47,597 bases of DNA, from positions 1 through 47,597 of the forward strand of contig CAJOFH010000016.1 of NCBI GenBank assembly GCA_905233845.1. The letters run 5' to 3'. This DNA comes from an uncultured Muribaculaceae bacterium. GTDB taxonomy: Bacteria > Bacteroidota > Bacteroidia > Bacteroidales > Muribaculaceae. A program made the translations under genes and the position numbers. The notes beneath the pieces were generated by a model that searched no databases, was not told the origin of the DNA, and saw only the letters and a list, made by a program, of their open reading frames with translations. Positions 17,454 to 27,200 of the stretch are shown piece by piece; within the stretch, counting starts at the first letter, position 1; every line of letters starts with the position of its first letter.

Positions 17454-18113
17454 ATGGAAGTTATCAATCTTTGTGAGAACAATTCGCTGGTGAGCCAGTA
17501 CATGAGCGAAATCCGCGATAAGGACATACAGCAGGACAGGCTCAGGTTCCGCGCCAACGTTCACCGTTTAGGTCAAATCATGGCATACGAAATCTCGAAA
17601 CGTCTCAACTACACGACAATCGACACCGTCACGCCACTGGCTGTCGCCAAGACTAACGTCATTGGAGATAAACTGGTGCTCGCCACCATCCTGCGCGCTG
17701 GTCTTCCTTTGCACGAAGGGTTCCTTACCTACTTTGACCAAGCCGAGAATGGCTTCGTGAGCGCCTATCGCAAATATGACGCCCATGATCCTAACAAGTT
17801 TGACGTGAAAATCGAGTATCTCGCTTGCCCTGCTATCGATGATAAGGTGCTGTGCATAGTCGACCCCATGCTTGCCACAGGTCTCTCGATGGCTCTTGCC
17901 TACAAGGCACTGTTAAGCCGTGGCACCCCCAAGCATGTGCACATGGCATCGGTAATCGCTACCGACCAAGCTATTGAATTTATAGAGCGCAATATTCCTA
18001 ACGATAACCTCACCATTTGGACTTGTGACATCGACCACGAGCTCAACGAGCACAGTTACATCGTGCCTGGCTTGGGCGACGCCGGCGACCTCGTCTACGG
18101 CGAGAAACTCTAA
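17454..18113 (+). CDS. upp: Uracil phosphoribosyltransferase
   Basis: Upp salvages uracil with PRPP to make UMP in the cytoplasm. The 219 residues contain the PRPP-binding motif VDPMLATGLSMA near 136-147, TILRAGLPLHEG near 78-89 and the uracil-binding C-terminal PGLGDAGDLVYG. Length and sequence are typical of the Bacteroidetes type. It follows ribF closely. Confidence 0.95.
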   Translation: MEVINLCENNSLVSQYMSEIRDKDIQQDRLRFRANVHRLGQIMAYEISKRLNYTTIDTVTPLAVAKTNVIGDKLVLATILRAGLPLHEGFLTYFDQAENGFVSAYRKYDAHDPNKFDVKIEYLACPAIDDKVLCIVDPMLATGLSMALAYKALLSRGTPKHVHMASVIATDQAIEFIERNIPNDNLTIWTCDIDHELNEHSYIVPGLGDAGDLVYGEKL

Positions 18114-18219
18114 ATAGTGGAGAGTGGAGAGAGTGGAGAGGGGAGTTGAGATTTTTTTCCTTTCTCTCCTTTGATTCCTTTAAATCCTTTTACTCCTTTA
18201 TTTAAAATAATAATAGATT
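18114..18219 (+). repeat. GTGGAGA and TCCTTTNNN short repeats before tsaE
   Basis: A purine-rich GTGGAGA-type repeat (about 18117-18145) is followed by TCCTTTNNN units with a 9-nt period: TCCTTTGAT, TCCTTTAAA, TCCTTTTAC, TCCTTTATT. The ATG of tsaE follows within about 20 nt. Confidence 0.6.
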
Positions 18220-18666
18220 ATGAAGATGTTAGAATTCAATATTCCCTCATTGGAGAATCTTGAGGATGCCGCCCACCAGTTCATGACCGAGATGGGCGAC
18301 TACACGGTGTTTGCTTTCTACGGAGAAATGGGGGCAGGTAAAACTACGTTTATTAATGCACTATGCCGGCTGCTCGGGGTAGAGACCGACATCACCAGCT
18401 CGCCATCGTTTGCCATCATCAATGAGTATCGTAGTGACACTACTGCCGAGCTGATTTACCATTTTGACTGCTATCGTTTGGAGAATGAGGCCGAGGCTCA
18501 GGATATCGGTGCCGAAGATTACTTTGACTGTGGCGCATTGTGCTTCATTGAGTGGCCTGAGCGCATCGAGGGGTTGTTGCCCGACGACACCGTGCGTGTC
18601 GATATCATTGTCAACCCTGACGACAACAGCCGTATAGTGAAGATGACGATTCCCGAAAACCTATAA
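18220..18666 (+). CDS. tsaE: tRNA threonylcarbamoyladenosine biosynthesis ATPase TsaE
   Basis: TsaE is the small ATPase that turns over the TsaB-TsaD complex making t6A at position 37 of ANN-decoding tRNAs. The 148 residues contain the P-loop [14 protein letters not shown] (about 36-49), [11 protein letters not shown] and HFDCYRL, then a C-terminal FIEWPERI, all family hallmarks. birA starts 9 nt after it. Confidence 0.95.
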   Translation: MKMLEFNIPSLENLEDAAHQFMTEMGDYTVFAFYGEMGAGKTTFINALCRLLGVETDITSSPSFAIINEYRSDTTAELIYHFDCYRLENEAEAQDIGAEDYFDCGALCFIEWPERIEGLLPDDTVRVDIIVNPDDNSRIVKMTIPENL

Positions 18667-18675
18667 TTTTAGCAG

Positions 18676-19431
18676 ATGCCTAAAACAATTTTATTGCAAG
18701 AGGTAACGTCTACCAATGACTATCTTAAGCGCAACGCTCACATCTTGCCTTCGGGAACCATGATAATTGCCTTCAAACAGACGGCAGGACGCGGTCAGAA
18801 GGGCAACTCATGGGAGGCCGACCCAGGAAAAAACGCCACGTTGTCAATTCTTTTGAAGAAACCTAAAATTGGTGTGAATGAGCAGTTCGCCATCAGTGAG
18901 GCGGTTTCGTTGGCTATCGTAGAAGTGCTTGAGAAATATGCCGCTGGTTTCAAAATCAAGTGGCCTAACGATATTTACTATGGTGACCAAAAGATTGGGG
19001 GCATACTCATTGAGCACTCACTGGATAGTGATGGCATAGATTACTCCATTGCAGGAGTGGGGGTGAACATCAATCAGCAGGTGTTTATTAGTGGTGCGCC
19101 TAATCCCGTGTCGCTCACGCGCATCACGGGAAAGACCTACGACATGAACGTTATCAGTGACCAGCTGGGCGAGGCTCTCGACCGATACTGTAACCTCGAC
19201 GGCTCTCGCAAGCAACTCGCAGCTATGCATCAGCGATACCTCGACAAGCTGTATCGTCACGACGGCAAGCCACATCTGTTCACCACTCCCGACGGCACGC
19301 AGTTTAAGGCTTCTATCGAGACGGTAGCTCCCGATGGCACGCTCACTTTGTGGCATTCCAATGATGGTTCTTTCCACAACTATCGCTTCAAGGAAGTGGG
19401 CTTCGTCATCAACAAGAAGAATTTCATCTAA
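18676..19431 (+). CDS. birA: Biotin-[acetyl-CoA-carboxylase] ligase
   Basis: BirA activates biotin with ATP and attaches it to the biotin carboxyl carrier protein. The 251 residues have QTAGRGQKGNSWEADPGKN near 34-52 and KWPNDIYYGDQKIGGILIE near 95-113, the biotin-binding and catalytic loops. There is no N-terminal helix-turn-helix, so it is a stand-alone ligase and not a repressor. It follows tsaE closely and ends at a strong terminator. Confidence 0.95.
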   Translation: MPKTILLQEVTSTNDYLKRNAHILPSGTMIIAFKQTAGRGQKGNSWEADPGKNATLSILLKKPKIGVNEQFAISEAVSLAIVEVLEKYAAGFKIKWPNDIYYGDQKIGGILIEHSLDSDGIDYSIAGVGVNINQQVFISGAPNPVSLTRITGKTYDMNVISDQLGEALDRYCNLDGSRKQLAAMHQRYLDKLYRHDGKPHLFTTPDGTQFKASIETVAPDGTLTLWHSNDGSFHNYRFKEVGFVINKKNFI

Positions 19432-19450
19432 CTCACAGTTAATATATACG

Positions 19451-19492
19451 TCGAGTCCCGAAACTTATGGCTTCGGGACTCGATAGTTTTTG
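19451..19492 (+). terminator. Terminator after birA
   Basis: TCGAGTCCCGAA and TTCGGGACTCGA are perfect 12-nt arms around a short loop, followed by TAGTTTTTG. Confidence 0.9.
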
Positions 19493-19520
19493 TCAGACTC
19501 CTAAGAGTTGACAAGCATCA

Positions 19521-19940
19521 TCAACGGTTGTAGCCGTCGTTGACGATAATGCCGTCCATTTGGTCGATTACGCGCTTGGCCTCAATGGTTTTTTGCTTGG
19601 CCTTGTTGGCTTTGTCTACGGCCTTGTTGTAGTCGTTGCGGGCGTTCTCGGCCTTCTTCTCAGCGTCTTTTACCTTATTCTCTGCATCTTTCACTTTAGA
19701 GCGAGCTTTGTCGAGATTTTTGTCGGCGTCACTAATCTTCTTTTGAGCCTTCTCAACGTCTTTATTGGCATTAACCTCGTCTTTGAGTGCGTCATTATAC
19801 TTCTTCATAGCTTCGGTCTTAGCCTTAGTGTCCTTTGATAGTTGAGTCAAGTTGTCGTCTTTAGGTGACTGAGAGGGCATCGCTGTTGCGCTCATACCCA
19901 GAGCAAAAATCATTGCTGCTAATAATGCTAATTTCTTCAT
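19521..19940 (-). CDS. Small exported coiled-coil protein
   Basis: I do not recognise a family. I chose the internal ATG near 19940, which opens with MKKLALLAAMIFALGMSATA, a clean signal peptide. A longer frame from a TTG at 19994 would start upstream of the likely transcription start. The mature part is almost wholly charged and Ala-rich with repeated KxAENA/KVKDAE units, a long single alpha-helix or coiled coil of about 100 residues, and ends in VNDGYNR. It could be a periplasmic spacer or surface stalk. It stands alone with its own promoter. Confidence 0.75.
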   Translation of the reverse strand: MKKLALLAAMIFALGMSATAMPSQSPKDDNLTQLSKDTKAKTEAMKKYNDALKDEVNANKDVEKAQKKISDADKNLDKARSKVKDAENKVKDAEKKAENARNDYNKAVDKANKAKQKTIEAKRVIDQMDGIIVNDGYNR

Positions 19941-19971
19941 GTCTAAAAAGTTTAAAAAGTTATTCAATGCG

Positions 19972-19979
19972 CAAATATA
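19972..19979 (-). promoter_or_regulatory. -7 element TATATTTG (minus strand)
   Basis: The octamer fits TANNTTTG on the minus strand, 32 nt before the chosen start near 19940. It supports that start over the upstream TTG. Confidence 0.6.
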
Positions 19980-20174
19980 CAAAGTTTTTTTCAAACAAAT
20001 AAAAACTATCTTCCAGATTGGGACATTTTTCGAAAAAAAAGTTTAATGACAGTTAGATATCAGGTTTGGAGGAGAGGCTAGATAGTGTAAGACTGAGTCA
20101 GACTCGTAGGATGACATTGTCTGTAATAAAAGAAGCAAAAATATTTTAGTCTTTAATTGTCGTTTAAAATCAGC

Positions 20175-20615
20175 TTATTGCAGCTGTTTCAGTGCCTCGC
20201 TCACGAGTTTTCCGCTGGCGGCGGGGCATTGAGCCTGAACATGGGCGAGGATGGCGCGCATGTTTTTCATCTGTGGTTCTATGCCTGAGTCCTTAATCAT
20301 CGCGACAATATCGTCAAGTTCGGGTTCCTTTGGTAGGAACTCTTGCAGAATATTGAGACGGTTCTTGAGCTCGCTGGTGTCGCGTCCAGCTTTGTCAAAG
20401 AGTTCAGCTTCTTCTTTCCATGATTTCTCCATCTTTTGGATAATAGAGATTTCCTTGGCCTCGTTGAAGTCATCGGGGTTGAATCCCTTGCTGGTTTGGA
20501 ACTCAAGGAATTTAGCCTTTATCATCTTGAGCACGTAGAGGCGGTCGGCGTCACGGCTCTTCATCGCAGCAGCGATGTGCTTATTAATTTCGTTGTGTAA
20601 CATATCAGTTTTCAA
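20175..20615 (-). CDS. GatB/YqeY domain protein
   Basis: This 146-residue cytoplasmic protein is a stand-alone YqeY-type domain, related to the tRNA-binding tail of GatB amidotransferase subunits. It begins LHNEINKHIAAAMKSRDADRLYVLKMIKAKF and ends LVSEALKQL, both typical. Its role is not firmly known; a link to tRNA or translation is assumed from the domain. TCCTTTNNN repeats lie directly upstream on its sense strand. Confidence 0.9.
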   Translation of the reverse strand: MKTDMLHNEINKHIAAAMKSRDADRLYVLKMIKAKFLEFQTSKGFNPDDFNEAKEISIIQKMEKSWKEEAELFDKAGRDTSELKNRLNILQEFLPKEPELDDIVAMIKDSGIEPQMKNMRAILAHVQAQCPAASGKLVSEALKQLQ

Positions 20616-20636
20616 TTGTCAGTATTCAGTTAAAAA

Positions 20637-20710
20637 ATTTATATAATATAAAGGAGTGAAAGGAATTAAATGAATCAAAGGAATTAAAAGGGTGAATAGA
20701 ACACCCTTTT
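20637..20710 (-). repeat. TCCTTTNNN repeats and a bidirectional terminator
   Basis: Read on the minus strand, 20645-20690 gives TCCTTTGAT, TCATTTAAT, TCCTTTCAC and TCCTTTATA, a 9-nt period. AAAAGGGTG and CACCCTTTT at 20686-20710 form a hairpin that can end transcription from the 20737 gene. Confidence 0.65.
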
Positions 20711-20736
20711 AAGATTTGTCCTTCTAATTTTTTGTT

Positions 20737-21849
20737 TTACCATGCTTGAAGGTATTCGTAGTCGTCTTGAATCATTATCCATTGAGAGTCTATCTCTCTC
20801 CAAATTGAGTAGTGCATGCCCTCAAGCGAGTTCCAGCGCACGTAGAGTTCCAAACTTTCAGGTGTTGCCACCATCGCCATGATTTGTGGAGCATGGAAAA
20901 ACAGCTCCTTGCTATAATCCTCGGCATCTTCAGTAAGTTTGTTGTCTTCAGAGAGCTTATACCACCTGTTGAGAGCCGAAACCACTTCGCCTTCGGCGAG
21001 GCAGACCATTGACATTTGCCCAACGTTGTTCTCAGGGGCGAAAAGCACCATATAAAAGTCACGTTCATTTGTTGGGCAGGTGGCGAGCCATTTAGATGCG
21101 ATAATCTTGCGTTCGCCATAGAAATGTCTTATGATGTCCTGTGCATCGCTTGAGGCGGGTTCCTCTTTCTCGCCATTCAGCCAACGAGTGTAGTTAAGCA
21201 GGTGATGGTCTTTGAGCCATGCCCTTGGCACGATGAACGGTGTGGCCTGGTAGTCGCTGTATCCGCGGAACATCTTCTTCGTCATGGCAGCGTTGGTCAG
21301 GGCAAAGGTGAATAGGCCGTTGCTGCCAGTTGATTTCTCGCTCACGAACTTGGCATTACCAATGTGAGGCTTGAAGATGATGCGGTCATAAGTTCTTTTC
21401 ATTTTTCCTACGTCAACACCCTCGGTCATCCACGTCTTGTTCTCGGTAGTGAAACGGTTCTTGGCAATCTGAATCTTGTTTAGGAACAATGGGCGATGCT
21501 TGAGAGTGACATCAAGATTGGCGTTGCGGCCCTCTGTTTTATAGATGTAGAAAATGGGTTTCCAGTCAACATTGCCCTGTGGAATGGTTCTGATTCGTGT
21601 TGCATGTCCGTCTGAAATTTTGAAGGTGCCTATGTAGTTCTTGTCATAGCTGGCAACACAAAACTCATTAACATTATCACCGTCAACATCAACTAACGCA
21701 TACCAGTAAGAAAAGTCTTGTGGCATCTTGTTGTTGTTGAGTTCTTCAAGGATGCTTGGCAGATTGCGTTGCACAGCAGCTGGCATTTGTGCCTGAGCAA
21801 CGATGGCGCAGCATGCAAACAGCAATAATGATGTTAGGAACTTTTTCAT
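20737..21849 (-). CDS. Exported hypothetical protein with a DxDxDG-like loop
   Basis: I do not recognise this 370-residue protein. A signal peptide covers about residues 1-20 (CCAIVAQA). DVDGDNVNEFCVASYD near residues 53-68 resembles the calcium loops of VCBS/FG-GAP beta-propeller repeats. The rest is a mix of beta strands with many Trp and Tyr residues, as in surface or periplasmic binding proteins. It lies 25 nt after the SGNH hydrolase gene on the same strand, so the two probably form an operon. Confidence 0.75.
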   Translation of the reverse strand: MKKFLTSLLLFACCAIVAQAQMPAAVQRNLPSILEELNNNKMPQDFSYWYALVDVDGDNVNEFCVASYDKNYIGTFKISDGHATRIRTIPQGNVDWKPIFYIYKTEGRNANLDVTLKHRPLFLNKIQIAKNRFTTENKTWMTEGVDVGKMKRTYDRIIFKPHIGNAKFVSEKSTGSNGLFTFALTNAAMTKKMFRGYSDYQATPFIVPRAWLKDHHLLNYTRWLNGEKEEPASSDAQDIIRHFYGERKIIASKWLATCPTNERDFYMVLFAPENNVGQMSMVCLAEGEVVSALNRWYKLSEDNKLTEDAEDYSKELFFHAPQIMAMVATPESLELYVRWNSLEGMHYSIWREIDSQWIMIQDDYEYLQAW

Positions 21850-21874
21850 ATGAATTAAAGTAATAAAATAGCTT

Positions 21875-23053
21875 TTATTTCGGTTTGTTCACTTTGTCCT
21901 GGAAGGGGACTGGTGTCCCGTTTAGGATTGCCTCAAGATAGGGTTTTAGCTTCTGTGCATAGTAATAGAAGCCCAGGTCGGTAAGATGGATGCCATCGAC
22001 CGAGCCTTCGCAGTCAGGACCGTAGAGATTCTCGCGGTCAATATAGTAGAGATTGCGAGGATTCTCTGCTTTGAGTTTAAGGTAGTTCTTGTGGAACTCA
22101 TAGTTCTTCTCGGGGAGGTACTTGCTGTAGAAACCACTGAAGCGCTCGTAGCTGTACTCCTGTCCTTCGACCATGAATATTGGCACCTCGGGTCGCAGGT
22201 CACGCAGAATTTTCACGAAGCCGTAAGTGACAGTGTCGCACATGAGCTTGGTGCAGTTAGGTATGGGGTCGAGGATATAGGCGTCGACATGTGGTATTGC
22301 CGCCATGGCACGCGCCATGCAGCTGTCCATCTTTCCCTCGCCGCTCACGCCAATGTTTACACATTCCACGTCGAGATCGCGCTGCAGAATACTCGTTGCC
22401 ACCATGCCGGTGCGTGAAGCGCATCCACCATGAAGGATGCTGGTGCCATAGAACACAAACTTCTTCTCCTTGCGAGGACTGTTGACACGTGGCTGCGTTA
22501 TTTCGGCACTCGGCTCCACACCAATCTCCATCCAGTTGATACCGTCATAGAGTGGCAAGTAAATCATGTACTCGTGCCAGCGTCCGTCGAGTTTGTCGAT
22601 ATAGACCTTGCTTTGGATAGAATCCTTGCGCGGCCCTTCTCCTTTATAATTATAGTCACGGTAGGGACGATTGCAGTTCACAAATCGCCACACGCCCTCG
22701 TCGTCGAGGATATAGAGGTCGGTGCCCTTGATGCCAGTGTCGGCCATGTGAGCCATGTGAAAGTTGCTCAGCAGATTGTAGCGCACCGCTACGCAATGAC
22801 TGTTGGTGGCAAAGCGTATGCCGATGCCAGCTGAGTTCTTGGCTCGGTCCCACAAGGTCTCGCGCACGCTGTCTTTGAGTGTTGCAGGGATGCGTGTGTA
22901 AGGAGTGAACGTGTTGTCCCAGCCCTTGTTAATCATGCGGAAGCGCAGTGCGTCATAGAACTTGAGTGTGTCAATACTAGTGAAGTCTTGAGCGCATGCT
23001 ACCGTTGCCGTAAGGGTAAGGAAGATAGCGAAAAGTGTTTTTTTTAGTCTCAT
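21875..23053 (-). CDS. Exported SGNH/GDSL hydrolase with GxDLY-type N-domain
   Basis: This 392-residue esterase-like enzyme has a signal peptide (about 1-21, TATVACA). A beta-sandwich N-domain near 60-175 carries GTDLYILDDEG, matching the GxDLY domain. The SGNH domain starts at KFVFYGTSILHGGCASR (nucleophile Ser in GTSI) and ends at SVDGIHLTDLGFYYYA (catalytic Asp and His). Such proteins usually remove acetyl or other acyl groups from glycans. The partner downstream is the 370-residue protein. Confidence 0.88.
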   Translation of the reverse strand: MRLKKTLFAIFLTLTATVACAQDFTSIDTLKFYDALRFRMINKGWDNTFTPYTRIPATLKDSVRETLWDRAKNSAGIGIRFATNSHCVAVRYNLLSNFHMAHMADTGIKGTDLYILDDEGVWRFVNCNRPYRDYNYKGEGPRKDSIQSKVYIDKLDGRWHEYMIYLPLYDGINWMEIGVEPSAEITQPRVNSPRKEKKFVFYGTSILHGGCASRTGMVATSILQRDLDVECVNIGVSGEGKMDSCMARAMAAIPHVDAYILDPIPNCTKLMCDTVTYGFVKILRDLRPEVPIFMVEGQEYSYERFSGFYSKYLPEKNYEFHKNYLKLKAENPRNLYYIDRENLYGPDCEGSVDGIHLTDLGFYYYAQKLKPYLEAILNGTPVPFQDKVNKPK

Positions 23054-23080
23054 CGAAAAATAGAGAAGTGCTTATTATCA

Positions 23081-23119
23081 ATCACGGTCGGCTGCCTCTG
23101 TTGGGTTGCCGGCCGTGAT
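23081..23119 (-). terminator. Hairpin after the OmpA-family gene
   Basis: ATCACGG and a GGC core pair with CCGTGAT around a loop. The minus-strand transcript of the OmpA-like gene would pass into it. It lacks a strong T-run, so its role as terminator is uncertain. Confidence 0.45.
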
Positions 23120-23154
23120 GTGATTATCTAAGCTTGTATAAAAACTAATTCTAA

Positions 23155-23847
23155 TTATTGGAGATTGCCAGCCTCGGCTTTCTTAATCATATTTTCATCG
23201 GCAGTGATATAAACCTCAACACGGCGGTTCTGAGCGCGACCCTCATCGGTGTCGTTGCTGACAGCTGGATGATCCCATGCCAGACCTTTGGTTTCCATGC
23301 GGTTAGGATCAATGCCGCTATTTGCAAGATAGTTCTTAACAGCATTGGCTCGGTTGAGCGAGAGTCTCTCGTTAAACTCACGAGGACCCTTGTTGTCGGT
23401 GTGACCAAAGATTTGAACGAAGGTATCAGGATCGTTTCTCAGCTTAGCGGCGAAATTGGTCAAAGCTTCTTTTGCTGGAGTCTTGAGCTCATACTTGTTG
23501 GTGTCGAATAAGATGCCTGAATCAAAGGTCACCTGGATGCCTGTAAAGCCATCGTTGTCGGTAAAGGTTGTAACCGAAGCTCCTTCAATTGCAGCAATTT
23601 CGTCGGCCTTCTTCTGCATGTGCTTGCCAATTAATGTGCCGGCAACACCACCAGCAACAGCGCCAACAGCTCCACCAATAGCGGCTGCTTTACCTTTCTT
23701 CTTGCCAACAAGTGCACCGATGCCAGCGCCGAGAGCGGCACCACTGCCACCGCCAATCAAGCCACCCTTAACGGTTTTGCTTGCATTACAACCACTAAAC
23801 GAAATGAGCAACATTGCGCTCATAAAAATACACATAAATTTTTTCAT
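23155..23847 (-). CDS. OmpA-family lipoprotein with glycine zipper
   Basis: This 230-residue protein begins with a lipoprotein signal ending LISFSGC, so Cys20 should be lipidated. Residues about 28-80 are a Gly/Ala-rich zipper (GLIGGGSGAALGAGIGALVG) that can insert in a membrane. The C-terminal OmpA domain (about 100-225) has the peptidoglycan-binding signature IFGHTDNKG...NERLSLNRANAVKNYL...GRAQNRRVEV. It should tie the outer membrane to peptidoglycan. It has a well-formed promoter and is a single-gene unit. Confidence 0.93.
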   Translation of the reverse strand: MKKFMCIFMSAMLLISFSGCNASKTVKGGLIGGGSGAALGAGIGALVGKKKGKAAAIGGAVGAVAGGVAGTLIGKHMQKKADEIAAIEGASVTTFTDNDGFTGIQVTFDSGILFDTNKYELKTPAKEALTNFAAKLRNDPDTFVQIFGHTDNKGPREFNERLSLNRANAVKNYLANSGIDPNRMETKGLAWDHPAVSNDTDEGRAQNRRVEVYITADENMIKKAEAGNLQ

Positions 23848-23908
23848 AAAAGTACTATACTAATAAATTTAATAATGAGTTAATTCCCATTTGTTTTAAA
23901 ATTCGTTA

Positions 23909-23939
23909 CAAAAGTAAGCAGTTTTCACGTAAAACACAA
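23909..23939 (-). promoter_or_regulatory. Promoter for the OmpA-family gene
   Basis: On the minus strand TTG (23937-23939), a 20-nt spacer and TACTTTTG (23909-23916) fit the consensus. The start codon is about 60 nt downstream. Confidence 0.75.
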
Positions 23940-24083
23940 ATATATTTCAACAAATTACTTGTGATGTACAAAAAATAATAGTGAACAATTTCTAAAAGTA
24001 CAATAAAAAACCACTTGATAAACACTGCAATACCCTCATGAACAAAAATCGAAAATGTGAAAAAATCTTTATTGTCACGCATC

Positions 24084-24097
24084 TGCAAACGTTTGCA
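24084..24097. promoter_or_regulatory. LacI-family-like operator TGCAAACGTTTGCA
   Basis: This perfect 14-nt palindrome with a central CG is the classic shape of a LacI/GalR-family site. It starts 68 nt before the -7 element at 24152. A one-mismatch copy lies 69 nt before the -7-like element of malQ at 31096. No regulator gene is in the window. Confidence 0.65.
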
Positions 24098-24151
24098 TGA
24101 TTTTTTAAGAAAAAAAACGTTCAAACTGTGTAATACACATTATTATATATA

Positions 24152-24159
24152 TAAATTTG
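24152..24159 (+). promoter_or_regulatory. -7 element TAAATTTG for the starch-binding protein
   Basis: The octamer fits TANNTTTG and precedes the ATG at 24210 by 50 nt. No TTG is present at the -33 distance, which suits a promoter that needs an activator. Confidence 0.6.
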
Positions 24160-24209
24160 TGAGCTTTTTCCGTGAAAATCAATAAAATAAAAATTAATAC
24201 TACGACAAC

Positions 24210-27200
24210 ATGAAAAAATCTTTCTATCAATGGCTACTAAGAGCCGTGCTGGCTTTAGTCTGCCTGTTAACAACCACCTCGGCTTGGGCCGCAGATACTT
24301 GGACTGTTGCGGGAACTCCTACAGCACTGTTTGGCACAGAATGGTCTCCAAGTACGACTTCCAATGATATGACAAATGTCAGTGGAAATGATTACATTTT
24401 ATTTAAGAATGTAGCATATTCTGGTTCTGGTCAGTTTAAAGTTTGCAAGAACCATTCTTGGGATGAAGCATATCCTGGTAGTAATTATTCTTTTACATGC
24501 CCCAGTGGAACCAAAAATGTTCTTTTTACATTCAATAGTAGTTCGAAGAATATTAAAGTTATTTATGCTTTCACAGTAGCAGGTAGTTCACAATTGTGTG
24601 GAAGTGATTGGAATCCAGAAGATTCAAACAATGACATGACAACCACCAATGGTATTACTTATACTTGGACTAAGAATAATGTTGTGTTGTCATCAAATGT
24701 TGAGTTTAAGGTATGTGAGAATCATGCATGGACTAATGCCTACCCTTCAAACAACTACAATCTAACTATTAACGGAAGTGGTACATACAATGTTTCTATT
24801 TCCTTCAATAGCATTTCTCATGTGATTACAGCAACTGCCGAAAAGGTTGTAACCGCAGTAGACGCTCCTACCTTCTCTCCTGCAGCTGGCACTTATAATA
24901 GTGACCAAAACGTGACTCTATCGTGCGCTACCAGTGGGGCAACCATCTATTACACTACCGATGGCAGCACTCCAACCACAAGTAGCACAGTTTATAATGG
25001 AGCTATTGCTCTCAACGGTGAGGGCACAACTACCATCAAGGCATTTGCTGTGAAGGACGGCAATAACAGTGCCGTTGCTGAGGCTACCTATACTATTGCC
25101 TATGACCACTATTACGTACGTGGCAACAATACCGACTTCTTTGGCAATGACTCTTGGAATACCAATGCCAATGTGATGACGACTACCGATGACACTAATT
25201 ACACATGGACTTCGGGACAGGCAACTCTTGCAGCTGGTACTACTGTTGAGTTCAAAGTGGTGAGAAACGGTTCGCAATGGATTGGTACCGGCGGTGATGA
25301 CAATGGTGATAATATTGTTTGCACAGCTACTCAAGCTGGTGTTTACACCCTCACCGTTAACTATACAGTACATGGTGTACCTACCGGCACTCTCAACCTA
25401 GTTGCAGGCGCACCCGACGTTCCCACCTTCTCTCCTGCAGCTGGTACTTACAACAGCAACCAGAGCGTGACAATTACTTGCGCCACAAGTGGGGCAACCA
25501 TCTATTACACTACCGATGGCAGCACTCCAACTACCAGCAGTACTGTCTATAGTAGCGCGATAGCACTTAATGGCGAGGGAACTACTACCATCAAAGCGAT
25601 TGCCGTTAAGAGTGGTGTCTCCAGTGCCGTTGCCGAGGCAACTTATACTATTGCCTATGACCGTTATTACGTGCGTGGCAATAATACCGACTTCTTTGGC
25701 AATGACTCTTGGAATACCAATGCCAACGTGATGACGACCACCGATGACACTAATTACACATGGACTTCGGGGCAAGCCACACTTTCGGCTGGTGCTAATG
25801 TTGAGTTTAAGGTGGTGAAAAACGGCAACGAGTGGATTGGTGACAATGGCAACAATGTCGTTTGCACTGCCACTCAAGCTGGTGTTTACACCCTCACAGT
25901 GACCTATACTGTTGATGGCACACCTGTTGGCACACTCAACTTGATAGAGGCCATTCCTGACCGTTATTATGTGGTTGGCGAGCCTAATGATGTCTTCCCC
26001 AACGGATGGACTATTGGCGATGCCCAACTGATGACCGCCAACGGCACCACTTGGACGTGGACAAAATCACCCATTAATCTTGCCGCCGACGCTACTATCG
26101 CTTTCAAGGTGAAAAAGAAAAGTGGCAATGACGAGACTTGGATTCCTGACGGTGCCAACATTACAGTCAGTCCTGAATATGGTGCAGGCAATTACGCCCT
26201 CACCATAACCTATGTGGAGAACGCTGATGCACCCACTGCCACCCTCACTCCGCTCTTTGTTACTACCCCCGTGTTCTCGCCAGCTCCTGGCACTTACGAC
26301 ACCAACCAAAATGTGACAATAACTGCTGGCAGTGGCACTATCTATTACACCACCGATAGCAGTGACCCTGCCACCAGTTCGACACGCATTGAATACATAG
26401 CTCCTATTCTTCTGCACCACGAAGATAACTTCACGTTCAAAGCTGTTGCAGTTAATGGCAATGAAGTGAGTGCAGTGGCTACTGCAGATTATACCATCAA
26501 GTATGTGAACATCTACTTGTTTGGCTCGGTGGGCAAGCAGCACACTTGGCTTTATTCTTACACTAACCCCGAACTCACAACAAGCGATGGTATAAATTAT
26601 TATGGCGTGTATGATATCTTGAACATGCCAAGTTACACCGACCGTCAAGGAGCAGGACTCTTCCTGCTCACCACAGGCTTTGGTACCAATTGGGAGACTA
26701 CTCAACAATATATGATTGGTTCTACTGGTAGTGGTAACTTCTGGATTGACGGCAGCCACAACTATTTGGGAGAATGGGTTGACGCGGCGCCAGTAGGCCA
26801 AAGCGACAAGGGCTGGACAATCATTCCTGATAATGGTCATGGCACTTACGAGTTCTTCTACAACCGCAGCGAGAACAAGTTCAAACTTGCCGCTTTTGAT
26901 GGTCCCACAATCTATGTCTATGACTACACTCGTCCTTACATCTATGTGAAGGACAACAACGATGTTGAGTTCAATGGCGAACAGCCAGGCAACCCCATTC
27001 AGGTTCTCGACGAGAGCATAGGCGGCCACAGTGGCTTGAGCGATGCTGGCGACGGTTCAGGATTGGGCAATGGCACATTGGGTTGGTATAAGTTTGCTGT
27101 GCCTTCTCATGACACACCCATCACCTTCCAGTTCTATCATAACAACGACAAGACAGTAGTGCCAAGTGGTATGCTTACTGGCTCAGGCGATGTGTATTAC

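Noticed and set aside
18114-18219. Riboswitch upstream of tsaE
   Set aside because: The leader is only short-period repeats with no ligand-binding structure.
19941-19994. N-terminal extension of the small coiled-coil protein
   Set aside because: The extension starts upstream of the likely transcription start and would bury the signal peptide.
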